Origin: Anaerolineaceae bacterium
GTDB taxonomy: Bacteria > Chloroflexota > Anaerolineae > Anaerolineales > Anaerolineaceae
DNA length: 64,000 bases
Direction of reading: 5' to 3'
Assembly (NCBI GenBank): GCA_002702705.1
Contig: PABH01000047.1
Location: forward strand, 19,378 to 83,377
Shown here: positions 51,995-62,100 of the stretch, piece after piece
How positions within the stretch are numbered: position 1 is the first letter of the stretch
Layout: the number at the start of each line of letters is the position of its first letter
Program-made: the position numbers and the translations under genes
Notes under the pieces: generated by a model
What the model saw: only the letters and a program-made list of their open reading frames with translations
Database searches by the model: none
Told to the model about the DNA's origin: nothing

Positions 51995-53308
51995 ATGTCG
52001 AAAAAACCGCGTGTAAAATTATGGATCATTTTGCCGGTCTTGCTGCTAGCAGCGATCGGTCTCTATTTATTGCCGCCCATTCAACAGCGTGTAAACTGGC
52101 GGTTGGCCTCCTTGCAAACGCAAATTTTTTATTGGCTTAACCCGCCGGATCAGGTTTCCCTGGCTCAGGAGGAGCAGATCGACGTCATTGTAAAAGCAAC
52201 CTGGTCTGCCATCACCCGCCAACAGACAGAACAAGCCGTTTTGCCAACCATCACCCCACCCGTCGTGGTAGAAACACAAATCATTACACCCACACCCACC
52301 ATCGAGCCCACCCCCGCACCAACCGCCACACCACTGCCGTCCAAAGTAGTCCTGAGCGGCATCCAGCACGAATACCAGAGTTTTAACAACTGCGGCCCGG
52401 TCAACCTTTCCATGGCCCTTGGTTTTTGGGGCTGGCAGGGCAACCAAAACATGACCAAACAAGTCCTCCGCCCGAATGAAGATGACTCCAATGTGATGGT
52501 GGAGGAGATGGCAAATTACGTCACCCAACAAACCGGGTTACAAGCTTTGGTGCGGTATGGCGGCAGCCAACAGCTGCTTAAAGATTTAATCGCAGCCGGT
52601 TTCCCCGTCATCATCGAAAGCGGACACCAACCGCCCAAAGATTGGTGGATGGGGCATTACGTCGTTGTCAGCGGTTATGATGACTCATGGTCTACCTTTA
52701 TCACACAGGATTCGCTGATTATGCCCGATCTGCCGTTGCCTTACGAGGAAATGGCAAAACATGGTTGGCGAGATTTTAATTACGTCTATTTGGTCATTTA
52801 CCCGGCCAGTGAGGAAGAAAAAATCATTTCCCTGTTGGGGGCAGATTACGACCCGCTGGAAAATTTAAACCGCAGCTTACAAAACACAGAAGCGGAAATC
52901 CCCCAGCTGGCCGAGCGTGATCTGTTTTTTGCCTGGTTTAACCACGGCGCCCTTTTGCAAAAAATGGGTGATGCCCAGGCAGCGGCCGCCAGTTTTGACC
53001 TGGCCTTTGCCCAATACGATACCCTGACCGAAGACCAGCGCCCCTGGCGGGTGTTATGGTACCGGGTGGAACCCTACCAGGCTTATTACGAAACCGGACG
53101 TTACCAATCCGTGATTGATCTGGCAAATGCCACCCTTTCCATGCTCAGCAAACGCGGCCTGGAAGAGACCCATTTCTGGCGCGGTCTGGCCTATGAAGCG
53201 CTGGGGCAGAACGAAAAAGCCATCTTTGATTACGAAATCGCCTTGCAATTAAGGCCAACCTACGCCGAAGCACAGCAGGCTTTGTTACGGGTGCAGGGAA
53301 TGCCGTAG
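51995..53308 (+). CDS. C39-family-like cysteine peptidase with TPR tail, membrane anchored
   Basis: This 437-residue protein has an N-terminal membrane helix (about residues 10-30), a Pro/Thr linker (about 90-115), then a peptidase C39_2-type papain-like domain: QSFNNCGPVNLSMALGF with the nucleophile Cys133, GHYVVVSGYDD with His221, and QDS as the third residue. The C-terminal part (about 285-437) is helical with TPR-like repeats (WFNHGALLQKMGDAQAAAASFDLAF, GLAYEALGQNEKAIFDYEIAL). It may process peptides at the outer membrane face. ATG 51995 is chosen over 51908. Ribosome binding is weak (AAAGAGA). Confidence 0.82.
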   Translation: MSKKPRVKLWIILPVLLLAAIGLYLLPPIQQRVNWRLASLQTQIFYWLNPPDQVSLAQEEQIDVIVKATWSAITRQQTEQAVLPTITPPVVVETQIITPTPTIEPTPAPTATPLPSKVVLSGIQHEYQSFNNCGPVNLSMALGFWGWQGNQNMTKQVLRPNEDDSNVMVEEMANYVTQQTGLQALVRYGGSQQLLKDLIAAGFPVIIESGHQPPKDWWMGHYVVVSGYDDSWSTFITQDSLIMPDLPLPYEEMAKHGWRDFNYVYLVIYPASEEEKIISLLGADYDPLENLNRSLQNTEAEIPQLAERDLFFAWFNHGALLQKMGDAQAAAASFDLAFAQYDTLTEDQRPWRVLWYRVEPYQAYYETGRYQSVIDLANATLSMLSKRGLEETHFWRGLAYEALGQNEKAIFDYEIALQLRPTYAEAQQALLRVQGMP

Positions 53309-53322
53309 GAGGGAAAGAGCAG

Positions 53323-53413
53323 ACCTCGAGCTATATCAACCCTTGCAAATAACCTTACCGGTTAACCTAACAGCACGCACCATATATCTACCCCGTTTCC
53401 AAAATCTCGAGGT
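53323..53413. repeat. Inverted-repeat pair ACCTCGAG ... CTCGAGGT
   Basis: ACCTCGAG (53323-53330) mirrors CTCGAGGT (53406-53413). The 75-base interior lacks other structure. It lies 15 bases after the C39-type gene and could be a small repeat element. Confidence 0.4.
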
Positions 53414-53554
53414 CGGGGGCTCTCGCGGACAGGGATATCGCCGAAATTGTGGGGAAATGGAATTTAATAGGTCAGATTAATTACCAAACCTGTAAAAAAA
53501 CCTATAATAACTTTAATCGATTTACCAGACGAAATGCTCCTCTAAGGAGAATTG

Positions 53555-54241
53555 ATGAGAAAAATAATCCTTTCGCTATTAATCCTTATCCTGCTGGTTT
53601 CCTGTAATTATAAGAACCTATATGCGGTGAAGTATACAATGATTACAGATACTTTCTTAAACGAAAGAATGTGCAACCTGCCTTGTTGGCAAAATATTAC
53701 CCCTGGTGTAACCAGCTATGCAGAGGGAATGAAGTATATTATTAAATCCTTCGACCTGGCTGAAAATTTTGATTTGGATGAGGTCAAAGGATCTGAAGAG
53801 TTAGGTTCAGCGTTTCTGTGGGATTTTATAAAGCTGGATCCATCAACCACAGTGAATGATAGAGGAGTGATTAGAAAAGAAGGTTATGAGGATGTGATTT
53901 CGTCTATGAGGTTCAGTTTCCATTATTCATTTATGTCGCTTCAAGATTTGGTAAATCTATATGGGGAGCCAGACCAAGTAGCATTTTCTTTAGGTTTTAA
54001 CGCCCACCCGCCACACACTAAAATTTATCTTATTGACTTAATTTATGATGAAGAAAATACAATGATAACTGTATATACTTTCGAAAAACGTTCAAAATTA
54101 ATAATAGATGAAAATGCAATTGTTTTAAATATCATTATTACAGAGAAAAACACGATACAGGAGTGGGTTTTAAATTCCTACCAAAAAGTAGTCGATTGGG
54201 AAGGGTATGGGGATTATGCTTTCTTTTTAGAGTTTGAGTAG
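53555..54241 (+). CDS. Lipoprotein of unknown function, C-terminus set by a repeat element
   Basis: This 228-residue protein starts MRKIILSLLILILLVSC (Cys17, lipobox LVSC) behind AAGGAG, so it is exported and lipidated. The mature part carries MCNLPCWQNITPGVTSYAEG, a CxLPCWxxITPG pattern that I connect with uncharacterised Chloroflexota lipoproteins; the two cysteines may bond. No enzyme motif is seen. Codons are more AT-rich than in neighbours. The stop codon TAG (54239-54241) lies inside the left arm of the repeat element at 54238-54535. The element may therefore have replaced the original C-terminus. Confidence 0.75.
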   Translation: MRKIILSLLILILLVSCNYKNLYAVKYTMITDTFLNERMCNLPCWQNITPGVTSYAEGMKYIIKSFDLAENFDLDEVKGSEELGSAFLWDFIKLDPSTTVNDRGVIRKEGYEDVISSMRFSFHYSFMSLQDLVNLYGEPDQVAFSLGFNAHPPHTKIYLIDLIYDEENTMITVYTFEKRSKLIIDENAIVLNIIITEKNTIQEWVLNSYQKVVDWEGYGDYAFFLEFE

Positions 54242-54535
54242 GTTGGGCACGGAATGGTAACAAAACAAACACGGTCCGCAAAAGGCGTTATGCTTTTACG
54301 ACTTATGGGTTGCCACGTGCCCAACAAATTGTTCGATTGGAAAAACATTGGGTTTGGATTGATTACAAAACAAACACGGTCCGCAAAAGGCATTATGATT
54401 TTGCGAAACACCGGTCGCCACGTGCCCAACAAATCGTTTAATTAAAAAACGTTGGGCACGCGGCAAACATCAAGGTTTTTTTATTGGGGGAATTTGCAAA
54501 AGCGGTTAGGATTTAATTGTCCTTGCCCAACCTAC
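54238..54535. repeat. Repeat element bounded by GTAGGTTGGGCA inverted repeats (element 1)
   Basis: GTAGGTTGGGCA (54238-54249) is the exact complement of TGCCCAACCTAC (54524-54535). The 298-bp element holds two tandem copies of a 105-bp unit starting ACAAAACAAACACGGTCCGC (54260 and 54365). Its left arm supplies the stop codon of the upstream lipoprotein gene. It carries no gene. Confidence 0.8.
54260..54460. repeat. Tandem 105-bp repeat, two copies
   Basis: Copies begin at 54260 and 54365 with ACAAAACAAACACGGTCCGC and share GCCACGTGCCCAACAAAT later on. A third start (ACAAAACAAACACGGT, about 54647) lies just outside element 2. Confidence 0.75.
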
Positions 54536-54666
54536 AATTTTTTCGGGGTCAATTTTACCAATCAGGGTTAATTAAACCAAAAGATCATTCGAAAAACCTT
54601 CCAATGGTCATGATAAAACCATCAAAACGTTGGGTTTAGATCGATAACAAAACAAACACGGTTTGA

Positions 54667-54859
54667 GTAGGTTGGGCATGGTCAGAATATCCGTTAACAT
54701 TTTTTACGACCCCAACCCAAAGAAAAACTAACCCTATTTGGATGGTGCCCAACAAAATTAAAACAAATAAATGTTGGGCACTTTGCTAACGGAGCGATGC
54801 GAAAGCTTACCCGTACTTGCCACCGCAGTGTCTTGAAATTCAGACCTTGCCCAACCTAC
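54667..54859. repeat. Repeat element bounded by GTAGGTTGGGCA inverted repeats (element 2)
   Basis: The same 12-bp arms as element 1: GTAGGTTGGGCA (54667-54678) and TGCCCAACCTAC (54848-54859), 193 bp in total. It ends 5 bases before the stop of the HerA-type gene. Between the elements (54536-54666) I see no gene. Confidence 0.8.
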
Positions 54860-54864
54860 AATTC

Positions 54865-56574
54865 TTACGGTTCGAATCCAAAATCCTTTAAAATCTGGTC
54901 ATTGCTAAGGCGGGAGGTGTTTTCTTTTCCCAACAACTCCGCCCAGAATTTGTCATTATACCGGCGGGAGCGCACCGGAATCGGCATCGGTACCCCCCAG
55001 CCCAGCAGCAGCACTTCTTCCTTGGGCTGCAAACGCGAAAGCATGCCCCGCAGCGCATCCCTACCCGCCAAACCGGAAAGCACCGCAGAGATGTCATTAT
55101 CATCCCCTAGCCAGCCGCTGATGCGGGTACCCAGCTGCGACATAACCTCATCATAAATCTGCGACGGGCGCTGGTCAATAATTAACAAGGTAACGTAATA
55201 TTTGCGTAATTCACGGGCAATCGTGCTGAAAGCGGTTTGCCCGGCCATTTCACGATTAAGTAATTTATGGGCTTCCTCCACCACAATCACCAATGGGCGC
55301 GGTTCGGGTGCATCTTTGCCGCGGTGGGCGTTGGTTTTTTCTTCCCAGGCAGCCCGGATATGCCGGGTGAGGATATTGGTGACCAATAAATAATCCAGAT
55401 CCCGTTCATGACTGCCAAACGACAAGATAACATGTTTGCCGTTTTCAAGCATACTCACAATCTGCCCGAGTGGGTTACCCTGTGGATTGGGACTGATATA
55501 AGGCAGGTTAAACAGGCGGTTCAATTTGCTGTGCAAGCCTTCGGCTGCCAGGGCATTAATCCCATTTTGGTTGGCCCAAAAAGCAACACTGTCGCCAGCG
55601 GGTACTTTTTTGCCTTTTTCATCTTCCACCACAGCGCCGTTTTTTAACTGTTTAAACTCACTGAACCAGTGTTTTGGCCCAAAACTCTGCACCAGCGCAT
55701 CCAGGGTGGTGGCACTTGTTTCCCGCAGGTTTAACTCACGGGATAACATGAGAATATCTTCCGGGCCAATATCCTGCTCGGAAATCTGCAAATTAAAATC
55801 AGGGGCCTGGCCGCGAATACTACTGGCTGCACCCAATCCCACAATCCGCACCGTTTTCGGGAATTTCGTTTTTAAACCAACCACTTTCTGGTTGGTATCC
55901 GAAGCGGTATCATCCAAGCCATATTCATTATGCATGTCAAAAATCAACAAAGAAGCCTCGTCGTGATGGATCAGGCCGGAGAGGATGATACGCGTCAGGA
56001 AGGATTTACCGGTGCCGGTGGCGCCAAAGATGCCGGAAGAACGCTGCACAAATTTTTCAAGATTCAGGCAAACCGGGTGTCCCTGTTCGCGAGTATGCCC
56101 GACAATAAAATTACCCTTCTTTTCGGGTTTGCCAAATACCTCGGCCACATCTCCGGCATGGGCATTCCGCACTGGGGCGTGGTGGGCTGGCACGGTTTTG
56201 ACGGGCAAGGGGCGCAGTTGGTCTTCCGGGTTTTCCTCCCGCCATTGTTCATACGCCGGTGAGGCCGGGTCGGGACCACGGTCCATCATCAAGGCGGGCA
56301 ACACCTCCAGGTTGGTATACAGGGTTTGCCCGTGTAATAAACTCGCCAGGTGCGGCGGCAGGCGCTGTTCACTTTGTTCATCCGCAAAACGCGGGTCCGT
56401 ACTGCCGAGCTGTAAATCCGTCACCAGACCGTAAAACTGATAATCCCCGGATTCGATGATGACAAAACCGCCTTCCTGCACCAGATGGGCCGGCACCGTC
56501 AGGCGCACCTTAAGGTTGCTCTTTAACCCACCACCGACAATATAACCAATCGTAGATACCGTTTCCAAAGCCAT
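54865..56574 (-). CDS. herA: HerA-type DNA-translocating ATPase (DUF87)
   Basis: This 569-residue ATPase has an N-terminal HAS-barrel (STIGYIVGGGLKSNLKVRLTVP, then YQFYGLVTDL). Walker A is GATGTGKSFLTRIILSGL (about residues 183-200), the acidic Walker B is PLVIVVEEAHKLLNRE, and ARELRKYYVTLLIIDQRPSQ contains the sensor region. HerA hexamers translocate DNA and work with NurA nuclease to resect ends, mostly in archaea and some bacteria. The frame opens at 56607, but ATG 56574 (MALETVSTIGY) is preferred because GGAGG lies 9 nt ahead and avoids overlap. It is the last gene of a nurA operon. Confidence 0.9.
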   Translation of the reverse strand: MALETVSTIGYIVGGGLKSNLKVRLTVPAHLVQEGGFVIIESGDYQFYGLVTDLQLGSTDPRFADEQSEQRLPPHLASLLHGQTLYTNLEVLPALMMDRGPDPASPAYEQWREENPEDQLRPLPVKTVPAHHAPVRNAHAGDVAEVFGKPEKKGNFIVGHTREQGHPVCLNLEKFVQRSSGIFGATGTGKSFLTRIILSGLIHHDEASLLIFDMHNEYGLDDTASDTNQKVVGLKTKFPKTVRIVGLGAASSIRGQAPDFNLQISEQDIGPEDILMLSRELNLRETSATTLDALVQSFGPKHWFSEFKQLKNGAVVEDEKGKKVPAGDSVAFWANQNGINALAAEGLHSKLNRLFNLPYISPNPQGNPLGQIVSMLENGKHVILSFGSHERDLDYLLVTNILTRHIRAAWEEKTNAHRGKDAPEPRPLVIVVEEAHKLLNREMAGQTAFSTIARELRKYYVTLLIIDQRPSQIYDEVMSQLGTRISGWLGDDNDISAVLSGLAGRDALRGMLSRLQPKEEVLLLGWGVPMPIPVRSRRYNDKFWAELLGKENTSRLSNDQILKDFGFEP

Positions 56575-56578
56575 CTGA

Positions 56579-57196
56579 TTAATCCTCCACCTGGGATAAT
56601 TTTGCATCCGATAAAGCCCCCAAAACGGACATTAAGGTTGGGTAATCATCGCGCAGCAGGGTGATAATCTCCTGCGTGGCAAGGTTAACCCAGGCCGGGT
56701 TGCCATGGTGAATTTGAATGTCACACACCTGGCTGAGATGCAGGGCGAACACTTCTCCAATTGCAAAATCCGTACCGCGCAAAATATGCCGGAAATAACC
56801 AAACTGCCCGCTGCTGGTGAAATCACAAATTTCCTTTTCACTGCAAGGCAAAACCTGATCCAAAGTTAAAGGTGGTCGCGGCGGCAGCAGGTGAAAAACC
56901 TCTCCTGCCCTTGTGAAACCACAAAATAAAATGCTGATCTCAACCGGAACGGTGCGGTTAATGCGGTTATCGGCAATCACATCCTCGCGGATATTGGCGG
57001 CTGTCACCAATTGGCGCACAAGACCATCATCCTCAATCCGCTGGTCAAACACCATACCGTAAATATAGGTGCCATCCTCCTGCGGAATATTTACCAGGCT
57101 GCCCAGGGCGGGTAACTGCTGCCCGGTGATGCGGCTGCCGGAAACAGCGCTGCTGTTTGTTGCACGGAGTATATAACCAATTAGCTCGGTGTCCAT
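56579..57196 (-). CDS. Stand-alone HAS-barrel-like protein between nurA and herA
   Basis: This 205-residue protein begins MDTELIGYIL and has YIYGMVFDQ, matching the IGYI and FYGLVTDL landmarks of the HerA N-terminal HAS-barrel next door. Its first 100 residues thus look like a HAS-barrel without the ATPase. The rest (about 105-205) is mostly helical, with PPLTLDQVLPCSEKEI and LREG-type charged helices. It sits 5 bases upstream of nurA's reading direction and 4 bases before herA, so it is a fixed member of the operon. It may cap or recruit the HerA hexamer or link it to NurA. GAGGT precedes the ATG. Confidence 0.75.
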   Translation of the reverse strand: MDTELIGYILRATNSSAVSGSRITGQQLPALGSLVNIPQEDGTYIYGMVFDQRIEDDGLVRQLVTAANIREDVIADNRINRTVPVEISILFCGFTRAGEVFHLLPPRPPLTLDQVLPCSEKEICDFTSSGQFGYFRHILRGTDFAIGEVFALHLSQVCDIQIHHGNPAWVNLATQEIITLLRDDYPTLMSVLGALSDAKLSQVED

Positions 57197-57201
57197 AGGT
57201 T

Positions 57202-58371
57202 TTACCTCATTCTTTGCGGCTGATCTTTTGCAATTTGTTTACCGGATTTATAAGCCAGATCAAGCCCCTGATTTAACAATTCCTGTTGAATTTTCATTTC
57301 CAAATGTTGGCGTTCTTTTTGGGAAACAACCGCAATTTCATGTGCCCGGTGTAAAACATAGGGGTAAGCACGCGGTCCCATTTGTTCACACTGCGCCAGC
57401 AGGTACGTGTGCAGTAGATTTAAATAGTCCGGATTCTGGCTAACCCAACGCGGAATTTCCACCCGGGCCAACTGCGGCTTTTGATAGGTCGAAACATTCA
57501 GGTAAAAGAAATAAATCGCCAGGTCGTTTTGAAAATATTTAAAGGTGGTAGGGGACTGCACCTGAAATACCGCCGAGCGCTGTCCCGGTTTTAAGAGTTG
57601 GCTGAAAATCTCCACATCGGTAATGCCAATAAAAGGCCGAGTTTTACCCGCTTCTTTTAATTGATCCGGCGGCAGAATATACAATTCCAATAAACGGGTT
57701 AATAAATCCCCTTGGGGTTTATCCACGTAACCGGCTGTCAGCACATTTTGATCCGCCATTTGATGCAAAATCTCCTGGTAGTTGTGGATCAACTTTGTGT
57801 ATTCTTCGGATTCTTTGGGTTCCCGGTATAACTCCAGAGGGCCATCGGTCAGGGTTATAACGGTGTTGGTTTCATTTTTTGCTTTTTGCAACAACAGTTC
57901 TCGTTCCCGATAATCCCGCCGGAGGGCAATGATCTCTTCCCCAATCAGGTATCCTTGTGATGTATACAAATCCGTATCGTATAGCAGCCTGGTTTCAATT
58001 TCCTGCACAGGCACGTCGCTGCCTGCAAAACGGATCAAACCCACATTGATCAGTCCGAACTGGATCGCAAAATGCTGGTTCGGGATGATCTGAGAACCAT
58101 CGGCAGCCCATACGGTGTAGCTTCTGCTGGTGGGTGTGGCATCAACGGCTGCATCCAGTGTTTCTTTTTCGGGAGGAATGGCAGACCGCAGCTCATTAAC
58201 CAGGGTGTAACAGCTTAAATAACGATCCTTTAACCCTTGCGGGTCTTGGGCTGCTTCTTTAAACGTTTCCAGGACCTGGGACAACAAAGCCTCGTGTTGT
58301 TTTTGCCGCTGAGGTGCCAACTCCCCAATCTTTTTTAATTCACTTTGAATTTGCACATAATTAACTGGCAT
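57202..58371 (-). CDS. nurA: NurA-family nuclease
   Basis: This 389-residue protein has the NurA core. YTVWAADGSQIIP (about residues 83-95) carries the first metal aspartate, TLTDGPLELY the second. The C-terminal RAYPYVLHRAHEIAVVSQKERQHLE is the conserved Arg/His/Glu region. The N-terminal 70 residues are helical. NurA makes single-stranded or 5'-to-3' resected ends when bound to HerA. It is the first gene of the nurA / HAS-barrel / herA operon. The ATG at 58371 has no strong ribosome binding site. Confidence 0.9.
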   Translation of the reverse strand: MPVNYVQIQSELKKIGELAPQRQKQHEALLSQVLETFKEAAQDPQGLKDRYLSCYTLVNELRSAIPPEKETLDAAVDATPTSRSYTVWAADGSQIIPNQHFAIQFGLINVGLIRFAGSDVPVQEIETRLLYDTDLYTSQGYLIGEEIIALRRDYRERELLLQKAKNETNTVITLTDGPLELYREPKESEEYTKLIHNYQEILHQMADQNVLTAGYVDKPQGDLLTRLLELYILPPDQLKEAGKTRPFIGITDVEIFSQLLKPGQRSAVFQVQSPTTFKYFQNDLAIYFFYLNVSTYQKPQLARVEIPRWVSQNPDYLNLLHTYLLAQCEQMGPRAYPYVLHRAHEIAVVSQKERQHLEMKIQQELLNQGLDLAYKSGKQIAKDQPQRMR

Positions 58372-58541
58372 ACATACCCCAAAAAACGGTTATGGAACAT
58401 TTGTATCATTATACCAGAGAAGCCTATCGGGTAATTGATTTCTTAAGTCTTTAATCCGTCCTTTTTATGAAAAACTACGCTGTCACAAACGATTATTTTT
58501 GGGTAAAATTAGAAAATTATTTCACTTAGGAAAAAAAATTA

Positions 58542-59105
58542 ATGGCTGTTTTTACTGGTTTTATTATTGCTTTAAGTCTCGCGATGGATTCTTTTGCCGT
58601 ATCGTTAGGGATCGGCACTTCTCAAAATGAACTGAATATCCGCACGATTGCCAGGATGGCATTCCATATGGCCTTCTTCCAGGGTTTTATTACTTTTTTG
58701 GGTTGGTTGGCAGGCAGCACCATTGCCCATTGGATTGCAGCCTTTGACCATTGGGTGGCCCTGGTATTGTTGGTTTTTGTTGGTTTAAGAATGATTAAAG
58801 AAGGTTTAAGTAAAGAGGAAGAATGTTACCAACGTAATCCAACCAAAGGCGGTTTGATGATCATGTTATGTGTGGCGACCAGTATTGATGCCTTTGCAGT
58901 TGGATTAAGCCTGGTGATGATGGACATCAATATCACTTATGCCAGTTTAATGGTGGGCGGCGTAACCTTGCTTTTATCGGTATTTGGCATGTTGGTTGGC
59001 AGCGGTTTAGGTACCCGTTTTGGTAAACGAATGGAAATCTTGGGCGGTTTATTGTTAAATTTTATTGGGTTAAGAGTTGTATTTACCCATTTGTTTGGTG
59101 GCTAG
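58542..59105 (+). CDS. mntP: Manganese efflux pump MntP
   Basis: This 187-residue membrane protein matches MntP: six helices with MAVFTGFIIALSLAMDSFAVSLGIG (metal-site Asp), FQGFITFLGWLAGS, and MLCVATSIDAFAVGLSLVMM (second Asp). The LNFIGLRVVFTHLFGG tail is family typical. It exports Mn(II) across the inner membrane. I looked for a yybP-ykoY manganese riboswitch upstream and did not see one. AGGA precedes the ATG by about 12 nt. It converges on the HD-GYP gene with a 9-base gap. Confidence 0.93.
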   Translation: MAVFTGFIIALSLAMDSFAVSLGIGTSQNELNIRTIARMAFHMAFFQGFITFLGWLAGSTIAHWIAAFDHWVALVLLVFVGLRMIKEGLSKEEECYQRNPTKGGLMIMLCVATSIDAFAVGLSLVMMDINITYASLMVGGVTLLLSVFGMLVGSGLGTRFGKRMEILGGLLLNFIGLRVVFTHLFGG

Positions 59106-59114
59106 TATCAAACG

Positions 59115-62100
59115 CTACAATTCAATTTCTTCATTCAAATAAAGTTCTCGAAAAACTCGAACAACAGCCGGATCAAAATGTTTTCCCGATTGTTCGATAA
59201 TATATTGAAATGCTTTTATTTGTGACCAGGCTTTTCGATAGGGACGATCTGAGGTTAAGGCATCCCATACATCAACCAGGGCGAAGATTCTGGCAGATAA
59301 GGGAATATCTTCACCTTTCAGGCCAAACGGATAACCTGAACCATCAAATTTTTCGTGATGGTATAAGGGAATATCCAACGATGGTTGTAAATATTCAATT
59401 TTTTCTAACATCTCAAACCCGGTTTGCGGATGATTCCGCATAAGAAACCACTCATCCTGGTCCAGTTTTCCGGGCTTTAATAAAATATGATCCGGGATGG
59501 CAATTTTCCCAATGTCATGCAGCAGTGCGCCCCGCCGCACATGGATCAACTCGGAAGATGGGATACCCATTCTTTTTGCAATTTTTTCACTTAAAAAGGT
59601 GACGCGCTGCGAATGATTTTTTGTTTCATTATCTCTTAATTCCAGGGCTGTAGCCCACCCTTCCAGTGTTTTATCGTAAGCAGTGGTTAAATCAATATTG
59701 GCTTGTTTGAGTTTTTCAATCAAACCCGTACTTTCAAACGCCAGCACCAGTTGATCAGCGAATGCATTCACAAAACTATCCCAATTATCTTTCGGATAAA
59801 AAGGTTCGTGGTGCATACATTCCAAAACACCAATTGTTTTAGATTTGCTGATCAATGGAATCGCCTGATACCAGACCACACCTTCTGTCACCAGGTCTTG
59901 ATAACCTTCATGATGAAAACCTTGATAATTTGCCAAATTTGGAATCATGTCGATTTTTTGACTTAATATCGCGTTTTCGCTTAATAAAAGGGTGGTGGGT
60001 ATTTTTTCCATCGACAGGTCTGGTTTGGCTGTATCTGCAATACAGACACTAAAATGAGTCTGGTCATCATAACGATATAAACGAACCTGATCAACCAAAA
60101 ACTCATTTTTTGCAATCTTAAATATTTTTTGAATGGTGTTTTCTAATAACTCTTCATTTTTAATAACCCCATCAATTTTATGCAAAACCGACAATTGTTC
60201 CACACTGCGTAATAATTCTTGATAAGTGAAGGCCCGCTGCAGCGCATTTGCAGTGATATTGGCAATAGCTTCCAAGTTTTTAACGTCCCAGATGGAAAAA
60301 CTTTCATTTTTACCAACAACCAATGCGCCTAAAGCCTCCCGCTCGGTGATTAATGGAATGACCGCGATCGATGGGGTATAAATACCCAAATACTCTTCCA
60401 TTACGTGAGGGTCGGTAAAAGAATCATTCGTCCAATATGGTTTTGATTGGTTAATTGCCTTTGCAATGAAACCCCTGTTCACTGGCAAATGGGTTCCTTG
60501 TAATTTTTCAAAGTGTCCGGTACTTTTATAAACCAGATTACTATTTGATTCTGATTTGTAAAATACAATGGCAATTGATTCATTGTCAAAATATTCAACA
60601 ATTTTCGCAAAAATCAAATCAATCATGCCATCCGGTGCGGAAACGGTTCTCAAATCTGATGATAGGTCATTGATTAAATACTGTTGTTCTCGACTGTGCC
60701 TGATTTCCGTTATATCCTCAGCAATCCCAGCATAACGAATGACATTGTTTTGATTATCATAAACCGGAAAGCTCCTTGACCAAACCCAACGAATTTCCCC
60801 ATTTGGGTGAATAATCCGGTATTCTTCATTAGAATTTTTATTTTCATTTTGTAATTTTTGATTGGCTTCAATTACTCCTGGAACATCATCGGGGTGAATG
60901 GATTCCATAAAAGATTTTGGATTCTGATATAACGATACGGTTGTCCGTCCCCAAACCGTTTCATAAGCAGAACTTACATACAGCATTTTTCCGGTTTCCC
61001 GATCTCGTAACCAAAATACTTCCTTAATACTCTCCGCCAGTTGTCGAAATTTGTTTTCGCTTTCTCGGATGGTGAATTCCATTTCTTTAACTGCCGTAAT
61101 ATCCCTGACAATCCCTTCAACGGCTAACAGCTGCCCATTTTCATCGTAAAAAAAGACGTTTTTTTCCTGAACCCAAATTGTCTGCCCATCCTTTTTTAAC
61201 CAGATGTATTCCCTGGTTTGTTTGTCAAGATTTAAAGAAGGGCTAAAAAGATTAAAAATTTCCTGTCCATATTGATTTCGATGGATTTTTTCAAACAAAG
61301 TAGGGTCTTCATAAAACGCCTCCGGTGAATACCCACTTAATTCTTCTACAACCGGGTTAATATATTCAAATGAAGGCTCCGGCAAAAAACTTATGCGAAA
61401 AACGCAGTCCATCGCATTTTGGGTTAATTGCAAAATTTTTTCTTCCCGTTGTTTGAGTTCATTCTGAACAGTCGTTAAGGTTTCTGTGTTTTGAGTTAAA
61501 TGCTGCCTGGTATCCCGATAATCTTTTTGTAATCGATAGGTAGCTGAGGTAAAGGAGGCGATCACCAGAGTCAATAAACCAACAATCGTCCAAACCAATG
61601 TGCGAACGGAGCGGGTATTGGCCTGGATGGTTTTTTCCCAGCCATTGCTTGGGATGGCAGCAATAAACCATTCCCCATCCACCAAATGAATCGTGGAAAG
61701 AACAGGGTTATCAGAAAGAACAGATTCCGTTCCATAAAAATAATTACCCTGTGAATCGGTTATGGCAAACAAAAAATCCGACTCCGAATTTATTTTTGAA
61801 GAATCAATAACAGGGGGGACATCCAACACCATCGTTACCAGACCCCAAAACTGGCCTTCCAGATAGATAGCCTGCCGGGCAACTAGGCCCAACCCACCCT
61901 GCCTTAATTGATAAGGGCCGCTCAAGACAATGTTTTTGGATTCTAACGCCCGTTGAATATCACGTTGAACATCTTCGCGTTCATCGGTCATCAGGTTATG
62001 TCCTGGAACATTTTCGTTCCCCTCGAGCGGATAAACATAGGTTTGAATCCCCAAAGGGGCAATACTCAAATTTCTGATCATTTGAAAATCGGTATGCAAA

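Noticed and set aside
54260..54460. CRISPR-like direct repeats
   Set aside because: Only two full copies of a 105-bp unit with no unique spacers between them; no cas genes. They are a tandem duplication inside a repeat element.
55526..55966. Plus-strand frame opposite herA
   Set aside because: It is antisense to the HerA ATPase core and has no domain; the minus-strand protein has all the expected motifs.
58372..58541. yybP-ykoY manganese riboswitch upstream of mntP
   Set aside because: I looked for the conserved GGGGAGUA-type core and paired stems and did not find them; the leader is AT-rich without clear structure.
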